Source of the DNA: Sulfurivermis sp041678005
Lineage (GTDB): Bacteria > Pseudomonadota > Gammaproteobacteria > Thiohalomonadales > Thiohalomonadaceae
Direction of reading: 5' to 3'
Assembly (NCBI GenBank): GCA_041678005.1
Contig: JBAYOW010000009.1
Location: 1 to 64,000, forward strand
DNA length: 64,000 bases
A program made the position numbers and the translations under genes. The notes under the pieces are model-generated. The model did not search any database. It saw only the letters and a list, made by a program, of their open reading frames with translations, and was not told where the DNA came from. Shown here piece after piece: positions 8,793 to 17,418 of the stretch. Each line of letters starts with the position of its first letter. Position 1 is the stretch's first letter.

Positions 8793-9970
8793 CAGATACT
8801 TTCACGCAATAAGGGTACGGCGATGCGCTCCAGGGTCTGCAACAAGGTATCAACCTGTGCGGCGGTATGTGCAGCCGAGAAGGTGATGCGCAGGCGGGCA
8901 GTGCCCTCAGCTACAGTCGGTGGGCGAATGGCGCTGATCAATATTCCTGCGGCAAGTAATGCCTCGGCGAGTGCTACAGCAGCACCGGCCTCACCGATCA
9001 TCATGGGTTGTATAGCAGTATTGGAGTCGAGCAGCGACAGTCCCAATTGTTTGGCACCGCTGCGGAAGCGGGCCACCAGTTCTGCCAGGTGAGCGCGGCG
9101 TGTGGCACCTTCACTGGATTGGATAAGTCGCAGAGCGGCACGACTGGCCTCGGCTATTGCCGGCGGCATGGCGGTGGTGTAGATATAAGGGCGAGCCTGC
9201 TGGATCAAGCTTTCGATAAATATCTCATCGGCGGCAACGAAGGCGCCAAAACTGCCAAAGCCCTTGCCCAGTGTACCGACCAGCAAGGGCACTTGTGCGG
9301 CAGTCAGGCCACAGACCTCCATTGAACCACGGCCATGCTCACCGATGACGCCCAGGCCGTGCGCATCATCCACCAGCAGCCAGGCCTGATGTTGTTGGCT
9401 GCACTCCACCAGTGCGGGTAGCGGCGCGAGATCGCCGTCCATGCTAAATACGCCATCGCTAATGATCATTTTGCGCTTGCCTTTGCTTGCACTCAGTTGA
9501 GCTGTCAGGGTGCTGGTATCGGCATGTGGGAAGCGTTGCAGGCGGGCGCGCGAGAGCAGGCCGGCATCGAGTAGCGATGCATGATTCAGGCGATCTTCAA
9601 AAACAGCATCACCAGCACCACACAAGGCGGTTACTGCACCCAGATTGGCCATGTAGCCAGTCGAGAAAAGCAGCGCACGGGAATAGCCAGTGAACTCAGC
9701 CAGCTCTTCTTCGAGCTGATGGTGTGGCCGCAGATGACCGCTGACCAGATGGGCCGCCGCTGCGCCAGCTCCATAGGTTTCCGCCCCTTTCTTAAGCGCG
9801 GCGATGAGCTGTGGATGATTGGCCAGACCCAGATAATCATTGCTGCAAAAAGATAGTAGCTTCCGGCCATCAACCACCACCTCGGTGCCCTGCGCCGAGT
9901 CGAGCACACGACGTGTGCGGTACAGCTGTGCTTGTCGGCGTTGGGCTAAATTTTGTGTCAACACATGCAT
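8792..9970 (-). CDS. bioF: 8-amino-7-oxononanoate synthase BioF
   Basis: A 392-residue PLP enzyme that condenses pimeloyl-ACP with L-alanine. The Schiff-base lysine is K236 in GTLGKGFGS, and DDAHGLGV (about 201-208) supplies the PLP-pairing aspartate and histidine. Length and motif spacing match E. coli BioF closely. It lies between bioB (21 bp upstream) and bioH (one-base overlap). Confidence 0.96.
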   Translation of the reverse strand: MHVLTQNLAQRRQAQLYRTRRVLDSAQGTEVVVDGRKLLSFCSNDYLGLANHPQLIAALKKGAETYGAGAAAAHLVSGHLRPHHQLEEELAEFTGYSRALLFSTGYMANLGAVTALCGAGDAVFEDRLNHASLLDAGLLSRARLQRFPHADTSTLTAQLSASKGKRKMIISDGVFSMDGDLAPLPALVECSQQHQAWLLVDDAHGLGVIGEHGRGSMEVCGLTAAQVPLLVGTLGKGFGSFGAFVAADEIFIESLIQQARPYIYTTAMPPAIAEASRAALRLIQSSEGATRRAHLAELVARFRSGAKQLGLSLLDSNTAIQPMMIGEAGAAVALAEALLAAGILISAIRPPTVAEGTARLRITFSAAHTAAQVDTLLQTLERIAVPLLRESI

Positions 9971-9991
9971 GTCAGATGGTAACGGTGGATA

Positions 9992-11017
9992 TTATGCGGC
10001 AGGCGTTAAATCGAGCCGGCGGAATAATTCGCGGTCATGACTGACAGTGGCGTTGGCAGTGGTGAGCAGTTGTTCGCCGTAAAAAATAGAGTTGGCACCG
10101 GCGAGGAAGCAAAGTGCCTGCGCCTCATCGTGCATGTCCTGGCGTCCGGCGGAAAGTCTTACAAACGACTGCGGCATCAGGATACGCGCCACGGCTATAG
10201 TGCGAATAAAGTCAAAGATATCGAGAGCAGGGCTATCTGCAAGAGGTGTACCGGGGATTTTTACCAGCAGGTTGATCGGTACACTTTGCGGATGTTCAGG
10301 CAGATTGGCCAGCTCGGCCAGCAGGGCGGCACGATCTTGCTTTGATTCGCCCATGCCGAGAATGCCGCCGGTGCAGACGTTGATGCCAGCCTTGCGTACC
10401 TCGGCCAGGGTGTCGAGGCGGTCGTCGTAGCTGCGGGTGGTAACTACCTTGTCGTAGTATGCACGCGAGGTGTCGAGATTGTGATTGTAGTAATCCAACC
10501 CGGCCTCTTTGAGTTTGCTGACCTGTTCTGGCTTGAGCATGCCGAGGGTGACGCAGGTTTCCAGTCCCAGTGCCTTGACTTCGCGGATCATTTCCAGCGC
10601 CAGCTCGAGCTCCTCGTCGCGTGGATTGCGCCAGGCTGCGCCCATGCAGAAGCGTGTGGCGCCGCCAGCCTTGGCCTTGCTCGCCTCGGCGAGGACGGTT
10701 TCTAGCTGCAACATGGCATCGCGTCCACTCAGCGCAGATTTAAGTTGTTGCCCGGTGGCGGCGTCCAGTTTGGCCTTTTTTTCATGATGGGCGCTTTGTG
10801 AGCAGTAACCACAATTCTCCGCACAACCGCCGGTCTTGATATTGAGCAGGCTGGAGGCCTGTATTACGGAAGGGTCAAAGTGCTGGCGATGAACTTGCTG
10901 CGCCTGAAAAATCAGTTCCATGAATGGTGTGTCGAGCAGGGATTCCACCTCGGTTACGTCCCAGTTGTGGCGTAATTGAGGACGAGACTGAGCCGGGCTT
11001 GGACTGGGCTGAAGCAT
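9992..11017 (-). CDS. bioB: Biotin synthase BioB
   Basis: A 341-residue radical-SAM enzyme that inserts sulfur into dethiobiotin. The radical-SAM cluster cysteines C65, C69 and C72 form CAENCGYC; the second cluster, consumed as sulfur donor in this family, uses later cysteines and an arginine. It is the promoter-proximal gene of bioBFHCD. A GGAG ribosome site precedes the ATG. I found no BirA-type TTGTAAACC operator upstream, so regulation is unclear. bioA, needed between BioF and BioD, is not in the window. Confidence 0.96.
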   Translation of the reverse strand: MLQPSPSPAQSRPQLRHNWDVTEVESLLDTPFMELIFQAQQVHRQHFDPSVIQASSLLNIKTGGCAENCGYCSQSAHHEKKAKLDAATGQQLKSALSGRDAMLQLETVLAEASKAKAGGATRFCMGAAWRNPRDEELELALEMIREVKALGLETCVTLGMLKPEQVSKLKEAGLDYYNHNLDTSRAYYDKVVTTRSYDDRLDTLAEVRKAGINVCTGGILGMGESKQDRAALLAELANLPEHPQSVPINLLVKIPGTPLADSPALDIFDFIRTIAVARILMPQSFVRLSAGRQDMHDEAQALCFLAGANSIFYGEQLLTTANATVSHDRELFRRLDLTPAA

Positions 11018-11197
11018 TGGTTTCTCCAGTTATAATCATGCTGTAAAAAGGGCTAGCCTGCAGATCACTTAAAAAATGAAATGCTTGCTTATATTCATTA
11101 GCACGGCGCGGGCTTGGCTTCTGCACCATCATCTGTGCTGACTGATGGAGCATGCGGGCTAGCGCGGCAGTATTCCCAGCTGTTGAGGACTTGTCAA

Positions 11198-11920
11198 ATG
11201 AAATGGAGTTCATGGGTTGACAATCGCTTACAAAACATACAATCGGCCTTGTTACCGTGGCATTGTCTGTTATGTGGTGCGCCAGGGGCGGATGGCATGG
11301 ATCTCTGCCCTAGTTGCTACTCGGCCTTACCCTGGAACAGGACGGCCTGCCTGCGTTGCGCCACGCCGCTGTCTGGCTCGCAAGGCTTGGTGTGTGGTTA
11401 TTGTCTGCGCAAGCCGCCGGCTTTTGATGCTAGCTTGACACCACTGCGCTATCAGGCGCCGGTGGACTGGCTGATCCAGGCCTTTAAGTTCAATCAGCGG
11501 CTGCCGCAGGGTCGCCTGCTGGGGCAGTTGCTGGCTCGCTATCTGGCCGGGCAGGTGGATGAGTTGCCGGAGCTCATCGTGCCTGTGCCACTGCATAGTC
11601 AGCGCCTGCGCGAGCGCGGCTATAACCAGGCGTTGGAGCTGGCAAGGCCGCTTGCACGTCAGCTAGGGCTTGTGTGTGCGCCTGACTTGGTGCGGCGTAC
11701 ACGTGCCACGGCGATACAGTCCTTGCTGGCCGCCAGGCAACGGCGGCAGAATGTGCGTGGTGCTTTTGAGTTACTGCGCCCCTTGTCGGCACGGCATGTG
11801 GCCATAGTGGACGATGTCATCGCTACCGGCTCAACCGTAGGCGAGCTGGCGCGGGTGCTGCGTCGTGGTGGGGCCGAACGGATTGAGGTCTGGGCAGTGG
11901 CGCATGCGATTGGCAACTAG
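11198..11920 (+). CDS. ComF family phosphoribosyltransferase-like protein
   Basis: A 240-residue protein. The N-terminal zinc-ribbon-like part has paired cysteines (CLLCG, CPSC, CLRC, CGYC, residues about 20-75) and the C-terminal PRTase fold has the PRPP-binding loop VDDVIATGST. ComF/GntX proteins are implicated in DNA uptake or DNA use, but the reaction is not known for most. I chose ATG 11198, preceded by GAGG, rather than 11114, because the family begins shortly before the first CxxC. It is divergent from bioB, the usual neighbour of comF/gntX-type genes in gammaproteobacteria. Confidence 0.88.
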   Translation: MKWSSWVDNRLQNIQSALLPWHCLLCGAPGADGMDLCPSCYSALPWNRTACLRCATPLSGSQGLVCGYCLRKPPAFDASLTPLRYQAPVDWLIQAFKFNQRLPQGRLLGQLLARYLAGQVDELPELIVPVPLHSQRLRERGYNQALELARPLARQLGLVCAPDLVRRTRATAIQSLLAARQRRQNVRGAFELLRPLSARHVAIVDDVIATGSTVGELARVLRRGGAERIEVWAVAHAIGN

Positions 11921-11933
11921 TCCGCATATCACA

Positions 11934-12434
11934 CAGGGCAAGATCATGCTTTTTAATATGAGGATCAAAGTCAGGTAGGGCGGATATTCATGCCCGCGTT
12001 TGTGTCATCCGGCAATGCTGTGGTGTGGTTTTTTTACGTTGGTGTTGGTGGCGTACCCGTGTGTTTTTGTATGGGGACATGGCTTTGTATGGGCATATGG
12101 TTCCGCGCGGGCATAAATGCCCGCCCTTGGTTAAATGCGGTACGGTCAGGTAGGGTGCAATAACCAACTGGCATTGCGCCGGATGTACGAAGCCTGCACC
12201 TATCCCGTCATTCCCGCAGACTGTTATTACCCTCTCCCCCAACCCCTCTCCCGCAAGCGGGAGAGGGGAGCTTTGTAGCGCCGGATGCTGCAACTCCTCC
12301 AGTTGATATCGGTGTCTATTATGAGATTAAGCCATCAAGCAAGCGTTCGATTCAGAACCGTTATTCCCGCGCAGGCGGGAATCCAGGAGGAACTTCTTTT
12401 TGGTTAAAAAGTAATCAAGTATGATTTTGCCCTG
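11934..12434. mobile_element. MITE-like element, copy B (carries a nested insertion)
   Basis: This fills most of the comF-fbpA spacer. The left end CAGGGCAAGATCATGCTTTT and the right end (AAGTATGATTTTGCCCTG, 12417-12434) are inverted copies of each other. The same CCCTCTCCC and ATTCCCGC hairpins as in copy A are present. Part of the left half is replaced by a second palindromic element (11970-12155). No clear target duplication flanks this copy. Its right end lies 13 bp before the -35 box of the iron-transport promoter. Confidence 0.75.
11970..12155. repeat. Nested palindromic element inside copy B
   Basis: Inverted ends at 11978-11998 and 12106-12126 (21 nt each, 3 mismatches; cores CATGCCCGCG and CGCGGGCAT) enclose about 107 bp with no coding potential. 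The 11-bp direct repeat GTCAGGTAGGG occurs at 11970-11980 and 12145-12155. Copies A and C lack this block, so it is secondary to the host element. Confidence 0.6.
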
Positions 12435-12447
12435 CTGTTCATGCCGC

Positions 12448-12476
12448 TTGACATGGTAATGAGAATTGTTATTAAT
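12448..12476 (+). promoter_or_regulatory. Fur-box promoter of the ferric transporter operon
   Basis: TTGACA at 12448-12453 and ATTAAT at 12471-12476, 17 bp apart, form the promoter. A Fur-like site GGTAATGAGAATTGTTATT (12455-12473) covers the spacer and matches the 19-bp GATAATGATAATCATTATC consensus at 14 positions. Known Fur biology predicts repression when Fe(II) is plentiful, which fits the ferric transporter downstream. Confidence 0.75.
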
Positions 12477-12518
12477 TAGCTTTTTTGTTAAAGTTGAGTA
12501 CTTTTATCTGGAGTTGTC

Positions 12519-13550
12519 ATGAAATTTTTCCGTCCCTGCCTGTCTTCTCTCGCTGCCTTATTCGTCTTTGTTGCGGCCTCTGCTTCTGCGCTCGCGGCTG
12601 GTGAGGTTAATCTTTATTCTGCCCGGCAGGAGGTTTTGATCAGGCCTTTGCTCGACAGGTTTAGCGCCGAGACGGGAGTTAAGGTCAATCTGGTTTCAGC
12701 CAAGGCGGATGCCTTGTTGCAGCGCTTGAAAAGTGAAGGGCGCAATAGTCCGGCTGATGTGTTGTTGACGGTCGATGCCGGTAATCTGCATGCAGCAAAG
12801 GCGGCCGGTGTCTTGCAGCCCATATCGTCCCAGGTGTTGGAGGAGATAATTCCGGCTTTCCTGCGCGACCCGGATGGCCATTGGTTTAGCTTGTCGCTGC
12901 GTGCCCGGACGATTATGTATGTCAAGGACAAGGTATCGCCAGATGAGTTGTCCAGCTATGAGGCGCTGGCCGATGAGAAATGGCGGGGACGCATTTGTAT
13001 CCGCTCTTATGAACATGTTTATAACCAGTCATTGCTGGCCTCAATGATCGCTACCTTGGGTGAGCAGGCCACCGAGGAATGGGCGCGTAAATTTGTTGAC
13101 AATTTTGCCCGCAAGCCGCAGGGCGGAGATCGTGATCAGATCAAGGCAGCGGCAGCAGGGATGTGTGATATTGCTATTGCCAACACCTATTATCTGGCAC
13201 AGATGATGACCTCACAGAAAAGTTATGAAAAAGAAGCTGCAGCCAAATTAGCGGTGTTCTGGCCTAATCAGGCAGATCGAGGCACTCATGTGAATGTCAG
13301 TGGCGTGGGCATCACGGCGGCCGCGCCGCACCGTGAGAATGCGCTGCGATTGCTTGAGTTTCTCCTTGGTGAGGAGGCACAACATTGGTATGCCGACGCC
13401 AATCAGGAATATCCAGTGCGCAAGGGTGTGTCCCTGAGTGCGGTCTTGCAGAGCTTTGGTGAGTTTCGTGCTGACGAGCTGAATCTGGCGCGGCTGGGTG
13501 AAAACAATGCCGCTGCAGTGCGCTTGCTTGACCGTGTGGGTTGGCGGTGA
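12519..13550 (+). CDS. fbpA: Ferric iron ABC transporter, periplasmic binding protein
   Basis: A 343-residue secreted solute-binding protein. A signal peptide covers about residues 1-27 (cleavage near ALA-A), and the mature protein begins GEVNLYSARQ as in FbpA/FutA proteins. The adjacent tyrosines Y224-Y225 in ANTYYLAQM match the iron-ligand pair of this family. GGAG precedes the ATG. It is the first gene after the Fur-box promoter and is followed by permease and ATPase genes, so Fe(III) is the likely cargo. Confidence 0.92.
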   Translation: MKFFRPCLSSLAALFVFVAASASALAAGEVNLYSARQEVLIRPLLDRFSAETGVKVNLVSAKADALLQRLKSEGRNSPADVLLTVDAGNLHAAKAAGVLQPISSQVLEEIIPAFLRDPDGHWFSLSLRARTIMYVKDKVSPDELSSYEALADEKWRGRICIRSYEHVYNQSLLASMIATLGEQATEEWARKFVDNFARKPQGGDRDQIKAAAAGMCDIAIANTYYLAQMMTSQKSYEKEAAAKLAVFWPNQADRGTHVNVSGVGITAAAPHRENALRLLEFLLGEEAQHWYADANQEYPVRKGVSLSAVLQSFGEFRADELNLARLGENNAAAVRLLDRVGWR

Positions 13551-13614
13551 AGTTGATTTTAGCAAAGCAAGCTTGGCCGGACTATTCGTTCTGTAGCGTG
13601 CGCGGTTTGAACTC

Positions 13615-15324
13615 ATGACGGTAAGTCTGCTTGCCGCCCCTCAATCTTCCTCACAGCGAGTTGACCTTTGGCGCGGCGGGGTAGTGCTGACTGCCCTGCT
13701 GCTGGCCTTGCCGGTGATCGTGATCTTCAGTTTTATCTTTGTGCCAGCCGGTGAGGTGTGGCTGCATTTGCAGCAGACCGTGCTGGGCGAGTATGTCAGC
13801 AACTCGCTGTGGTTGATGCTGGGGGTGGGGATCGGTGTATTGGCGATAGGCATCCCGGCTGCCTGGATGGTCAGCTTGTGCGAATTTCCTGGGCGGCAAT
13901 TTTTTAGTTGGGCATTGTTGCTGCCGCTGGCAATGCCAGCCTACATCATTGCCTATACCTATACCGGTATGCTGGATTTTGCCGGCCCGGTGCAGAGTTT
14001 GTTGCGTAGCAGTTTTGGCTGGGAGTATGGGGATTATTGGTTTCCCGAACTGCGTTCTCTGCCAGGTGCGATCAGCATGCTATCACTGGTGCTCTATCCT
14101 TATGTATATCTACTCTCGCGTGCTGCTTTTCTAGAACAGTCGATTTGTGTGCTGGAGGTCTCTCGCACACTGGGTACCGGGCCATGGCGGGGTTTTTTTC
14201 GCGTGGCATTGCCATTGGCGCGACCGGCTATTATCACTGGTCTGTCGCTGGCGCTGATGGAGACCTTGGCCGATTATGGCACTGCGCAATATTTCGGTTT
14301 GACTACGTTCACTACCGGCATCTTTCGCACCTGGTTTGGCCTTGGCGATCCGGCGGCAGCGGCGCAGTTATCCGCGGTATTGCTGGGCTTTGTCTTTGTG
14401 TTGATCATGCTTGAGCGCTGGTCGAGGCGGCGGGCGCGTTTTCACCACACCAGTACACGCTATTCACATTTACCGCGTTATGATTTGCGTGGCTGGCGGC
14501 GAACTGGTGCCATCGTCGGTTGCAGCATTCCACTGTTGTTTGGTTTTTTATTGCCTGCGCTACAGCTAGCTTACTGGGCCTGGGAGACCACTGGCGAGTG
14601 GCTGCGGGCTGATTTTTTTGTCTTGCTTGCCAATAGTCTTTGGGTGGCGGCGATCACGGCAGTGCTGGCCGTGGCGCTGGCATTGTTCATGGCCTATGGC
14701 CGTCGCCTGCGTCCGGCTCGCTCGGTACGTTTTGCTGTGCGCCTTGCGGGACTTGGTTATGCAATACCAGGGACGGTGATCGCCATTGGCGTGATCCTGC
14801 CTTTTGCCTGGTTGGATAATTCCTTTGATACATTCATGCGCCGGCAGTTTGATATTTCAACCGGACTGATACTTTCTGGCACGCTGGCGGCGCTGATCTT
14901 CGCCTATTGCGTGCGTTTTCTTGCCGTGTCACTTAACACCGTCGAGGCGGGACTTGGCAAGATCAAGCCTTCCATGGACGATGCCGCGCGTTCATTGGGT
15001 CTGTCGCCGCTGCGGGTGTTGCGCGAGGTGCATATGCCTATCATGCGCGGTTCCTTGTTGACGGCGTTGTTGCTGGTCTTTGTCGATACCTTGAAGGAGT
15101 TACCAGCCACCTTGATCCTGCGCCCATTTAACTTCAATACCCTTGCCGTGCGGGCCTTCGAGCTGGCTTCAGATGAACAATTAGCTAGTTCTGCCAGTGC
15201 TGCACTGGCGATCGTGCTGGCAGGTATTGTGCCAGTCATCCTGCTCTCGCGTACCATAGGGCGTTCACGGCCGGGCATGAAGACAGCGGTCAATAAATGT
15301 AGGCCAGCGAAGCTGGCTGAATGA
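13615..15324 (+). CDS. fbpB: Ferric iron ABC transporter permease
   Basis: A 569-residue inner-membrane permease made of two fused ABC-2-like halves, each with about six hydrophobic segments and its own EAA-type loop (SRTLGTGPWRGFFRVALP in the first half, AARSLGLSPLRVLREVHMP in the second). These loops contact the ATPase. This fused layout is normal for FbpB/SfuB. It follows fbpA by 64 bp and precedes fbpC by 24 bp. Confidence 0.93.
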   Translation: MTVSLLAAPQSSSQRVDLWRGGVVLTALLLALPVIVIFSFIFVPAGEVWLHLQQTVLGEYVSNSLWLMLGVGIGVLAIGIPAAWMVSLCEFPGRQFFSWALLLPLAMPAYIIAYTYTGMLDFAGPVQSLLRSSFGWEYGDYWFPELRSLPGAISMLSLVLYPYVYLLSRAAFLEQSICVLEVSRTLGTGPWRGFFRVALPLARPAIITGLSLALMETLADYGTAQYFGLTTFTTGIFRTWFGLGDPAAAAQLSAVLLGFVFVLIMLERWSRRRARFHHTSTRYSHLPRYDLRGWRRTGAIVGCSIPLLFGFLLPALQLAYWAWETTGEWLRADFFVLLANSLWVAAITAVLAVALALFMAYGRRLRPARSVRFAVRLAGLGYAIPGTVIAIGVILPFAWLDNSFDTFMRRQFDISTGLILSGTLAALIFAYCVRFLAVSLNTVEAGLGKIKPSMDDAARSLGLSPLRVLREVHMPIMRGSLLTALLLVFVDTLKELPATLILRPFNFNTLAVRAFELASDEQLASSASAALAIVLAGIVPVILLSRTIGRSRPGMKTAVNKCRPAKLAE

Positions 15325-15348
15325 GCAAATGAGTTGTGGACGAGGGTG

Positions 15349-16398
15349 ATGAATAAACTGCTGGAAGTGCTGGGCATCGATGTAGGATATGGCGACGAAC
15401 TCTTCGTCTTTGCTGCCAGCCTCCATCTTGCCAAGGGGGAGATCGGTTGCCTGCTGGGCCCGAGTGGTTGTGGCAAAACCACTTTACTGCGCGCTATTGC
15501 CGGCTTTGAACCAGTGCGTCGAGGTTGTATCCGCCTGGCTGGTAAGGAGGTTAGCAGTGTTGTCGGTACAGTACCGCCGGAGCGGCGGCAGGTAGGCATG
15601 GTGTTTCAGGACTTTGCCTTGTTCCCCCATCTTTCTGTGGCAGATAATATCGCCTTTGGTATTCACCATTGGCCTGCCAGCAAGCGCCGTGCGCGGGTGA
15701 ATGAATTACTGCAATTGGTAGGTCTGCCAAATTACGGTGCCAATTATCCCCATGCCCTTTCCGGTGGTCAGCAACAGCGTGTCGCTCTGGCGCGAGCGAT
15801 GGCACCCAAACCGCGCCTGTTGTTGCTCGATGAGCCATTTTCCAGTCTGGATGTTGAATTGCGTGAGGTACTGGCGCGTGAGGTGCGTCGTATTCTCAGT
15901 CATGAGGAGATTACCGGGCTGCTGGTCACGCATGATCAAAATGAGGCCTTTGCCACTGCTGACCGTATTGCCGTCATGCAGGCCGGTCATATTCTGCAAT
16001 GCGACACGCCTTACAATCTTTATCATCAGCCGAGCAATCGCCAGGTAGCGGATTTTATCGGCCAGGGTGTCTTGCTGCCGGCGAGGGTGAGTGGTAGCTC
16101 AGAGCTGGACACCCCACTTGGCCGGTTAACAGGTGAGCTGCCTGAGGGGCTGGTAACGGGTAGTTTGGTGGATGTGTTGGTGCGGCCCGATGATCTATTG
16201 ATTGACCCAGCCTGCTCCTTGCAGGCCGAGGTTATAGATAAAGTTTTTCGTGGTGCAATGTTTCTCTACACCTTGCGTCTGCCGGATGGTCACAAGCTTC
16301 TCTGTCAGGCGCATAGCCATGCCGACAGGGAGATTGGCTCGCAGATCGGTTTACGACCTGATTTCGATCATTTGGTCGTTTTTCCGCGAGATGCTTGA
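15349..16398 (+). CDS. fbpC: Ferric iron ABC transporter ATP-binding protein
   Basis: A 349-residue ABC ATPase. Walker A GPSGCGKTT is near residue 38, the Q-loop VFQDFALFPH near 86, the signature LSGGQQQRVALARA near 136 and Walker B LLLLDEPF follows. A C-terminal regulatory OB-like domain extends beyond residue 235. I chose ATG 15349, with GAGG just upstream, over an in-frame TTG at 15334. Its TGA overlaps the next ATG at 16398. Confidence 0.93.
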   Translation: MNKLLEVLGIDVGYGDELFVFAASLHLAKGEIGCLLGPSGCGKTTLLRAIAGFEPVRRGCIRLAGKEVSSVVGTVPPERRQVGMVFQDFALFPHLSVADNIAFGIHHWPASKRRARVNELLQLVGLPNYGANYPHALSGGQQQRVALARAMAPKPRLLLLDEPFSSLDVELREVLAREVRRILSHEEITGLLVTHDQNEAFATADRIAVMQAGHILQCDTPYNLYHQPSNRQVADFIGQGVLLPARVSGSSELDTPLGRLTGELPEGLVTGSLVDVLVRPDDLLIDPACSLQAEVIDKVFRGAMFLYTLRLPDGHKLLCQAHSHADREIGSQIGLRPDFDHLVVFPRDA

Positions 16399-16910
16399 TG
16401 GCTATACGACGATCCAAACCAGGTAAGTGGCTTAGCCCGCGCCGCTTCTGGCATTTGGTAGTGGAAGCTGCGTTGATTCTGGTGCTGCTGTTGGTGCTTG
16501 AGGCATGGCTTACGCGTGATGCAGCTCACGGCACCGCACCTGAGATCAGCGCGATTGCAATCACGCCGCAGGCAACTGTCGATGGTGCAAGATTGGTATA
16601 TTTCTGGGGCACCTGGTGTCCGGTCTGTCGTGCCCAGCAAGGCGCAATCAATACCCTGGTTAAGGATACGCCTTTACTGAGTGTCGCCATGCAGTCAGGT
16701 GATATGCATGAGGTCGAGAGTTATCTGCAGGAACACCAATTACACTGGCCGACTGTCGCGGATGAGCATGGCGAGATCGCGCGGCAATGGGGTGTGCGTG
16801 GTGTGCCTGCCATCTTCGTCATCGATCGGCAGAATGAAATACGTTTTGTTACGCGTGGCTATACCAGTGCCTGGGGCTTGCGCCTGCGGTTGTGGTGGGC
16901 TGGTCGATAG
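16398..16910 (+). CDS. Membrane-anchored thioredoxin-like protein (ScsD/TlpA type)
   Basis: A 170-residue protein with a basic N-terminus, one membrane segment (about 18-38) and a periplasmic thioredoxin fold. The redox motif is WGTWCPVC with C74 and C77; the cis-proline segment is VRGVPAIFVID. It resembles ScsD/TlpA-type disulfide oxidoreductases. Its start overlaps the fbpC stop (TGATG), so it is translated as the fourth gene of the iron operon. A role in keeping a periplasmic iron or copper protein reduced is only inference. The direction of its redox activity cannot be read. Confidence 0.82.
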   Translation: MAIRRSKPGKWLSPRRFWHLVVEAALILVLLLVLEAWLTRDAAHGTAPEISAIAITPQATVDGARLVYFWGTWCPVCRAQQGAINTLVKDTPLLSVAMQSGDMHEVESYLQEHQLHWPTVADEHGEIARQWGVRGVPAIFVIDRQNEIRFVTRGYTSAWGLRLRLWWAGR

Positions 16911-16964
16911 ACAGGTGTTGCCAGTTTAGGAAGCTCTTCCTTTATCGGGCTTATCGCTATTTGA

Positions 16965-17344
16965 ACAGGGCAAGTTCATGCTTTTTAGTATGATAATCAA
17001 AGTTACTGAATAGCATTAGTGCTATGCGGATTTACGAAATAGAGGTTTGTGGCTAAGGACAAACAAGGGCGCAATAACCGATGGGTATTGCACCGGATGT
17101 AGAAGACCTGCACCTATCCCGTCATTCCCGCAGGCTGTTCACCCTCTCCCCCAGCACCTCTCCCGCAAGCGGGAGAGGGGAGCTTTAGCGCCGGATGCTG
17201 CAACTCCTCTAGCTGATGTCGGTGTCTATAGTGACGCTCAGCCATTAAGCAAGCACACAACTCAGAAGCGTCATTCCCGCGCAGACAGGAATCCAGGAGG
17301 AACTGGTTTTTGCTTAAAAAGTAATCAAGTATGATTTTGCCCTG
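16965..17344. mobile_element. MITE-like element, copy C with perfect target duplication
   Basis: A 380-bp non-coding element. Left end ACAGGGCAAGTTCATGCTTT, right end AAGTATGATTTTGCCCTG; the two ends are imperfect inverted repeats. It is flanked by the perfect 9-bp direct repeat GCTATTTGA (16956-16964 and 17345-17353), the signature of transposition. Internal features are a GGCGCAATAACC / GGTATTGCACC arm pair, the CCTCTCCCGC hairpin and a decayed ATTCCCGC hairpin. It lies between the iron operon and ubiC; nothing else is seen in this spacer. Confidence 0.85.
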
Positions 17345-17418
17345 GCTATTTGAGGAAACGAGACAACAAATAGTGGTGCACATTGTGCGCCCTGCGCAAA
17401 ACCGTGAGTTGCTTTTGT

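Noticed and set aside
11018..11113. BirA or BioR operator upstream of bioB
   Set aside because: No TTGTAAACC-type or TTATCTATAA-type palindrome is visible in either strand of the spacer.
11934..12434. Copy B as a complete insertion sequence
   Set aside because: No frame long enough for a transposase lies between its ends, nor in the other three copies.
17379..17390. CATTGTGCGCC word shared with 50048-50060 as a third repeat family
   Set aside because: The match is too short and the flanks do not align.
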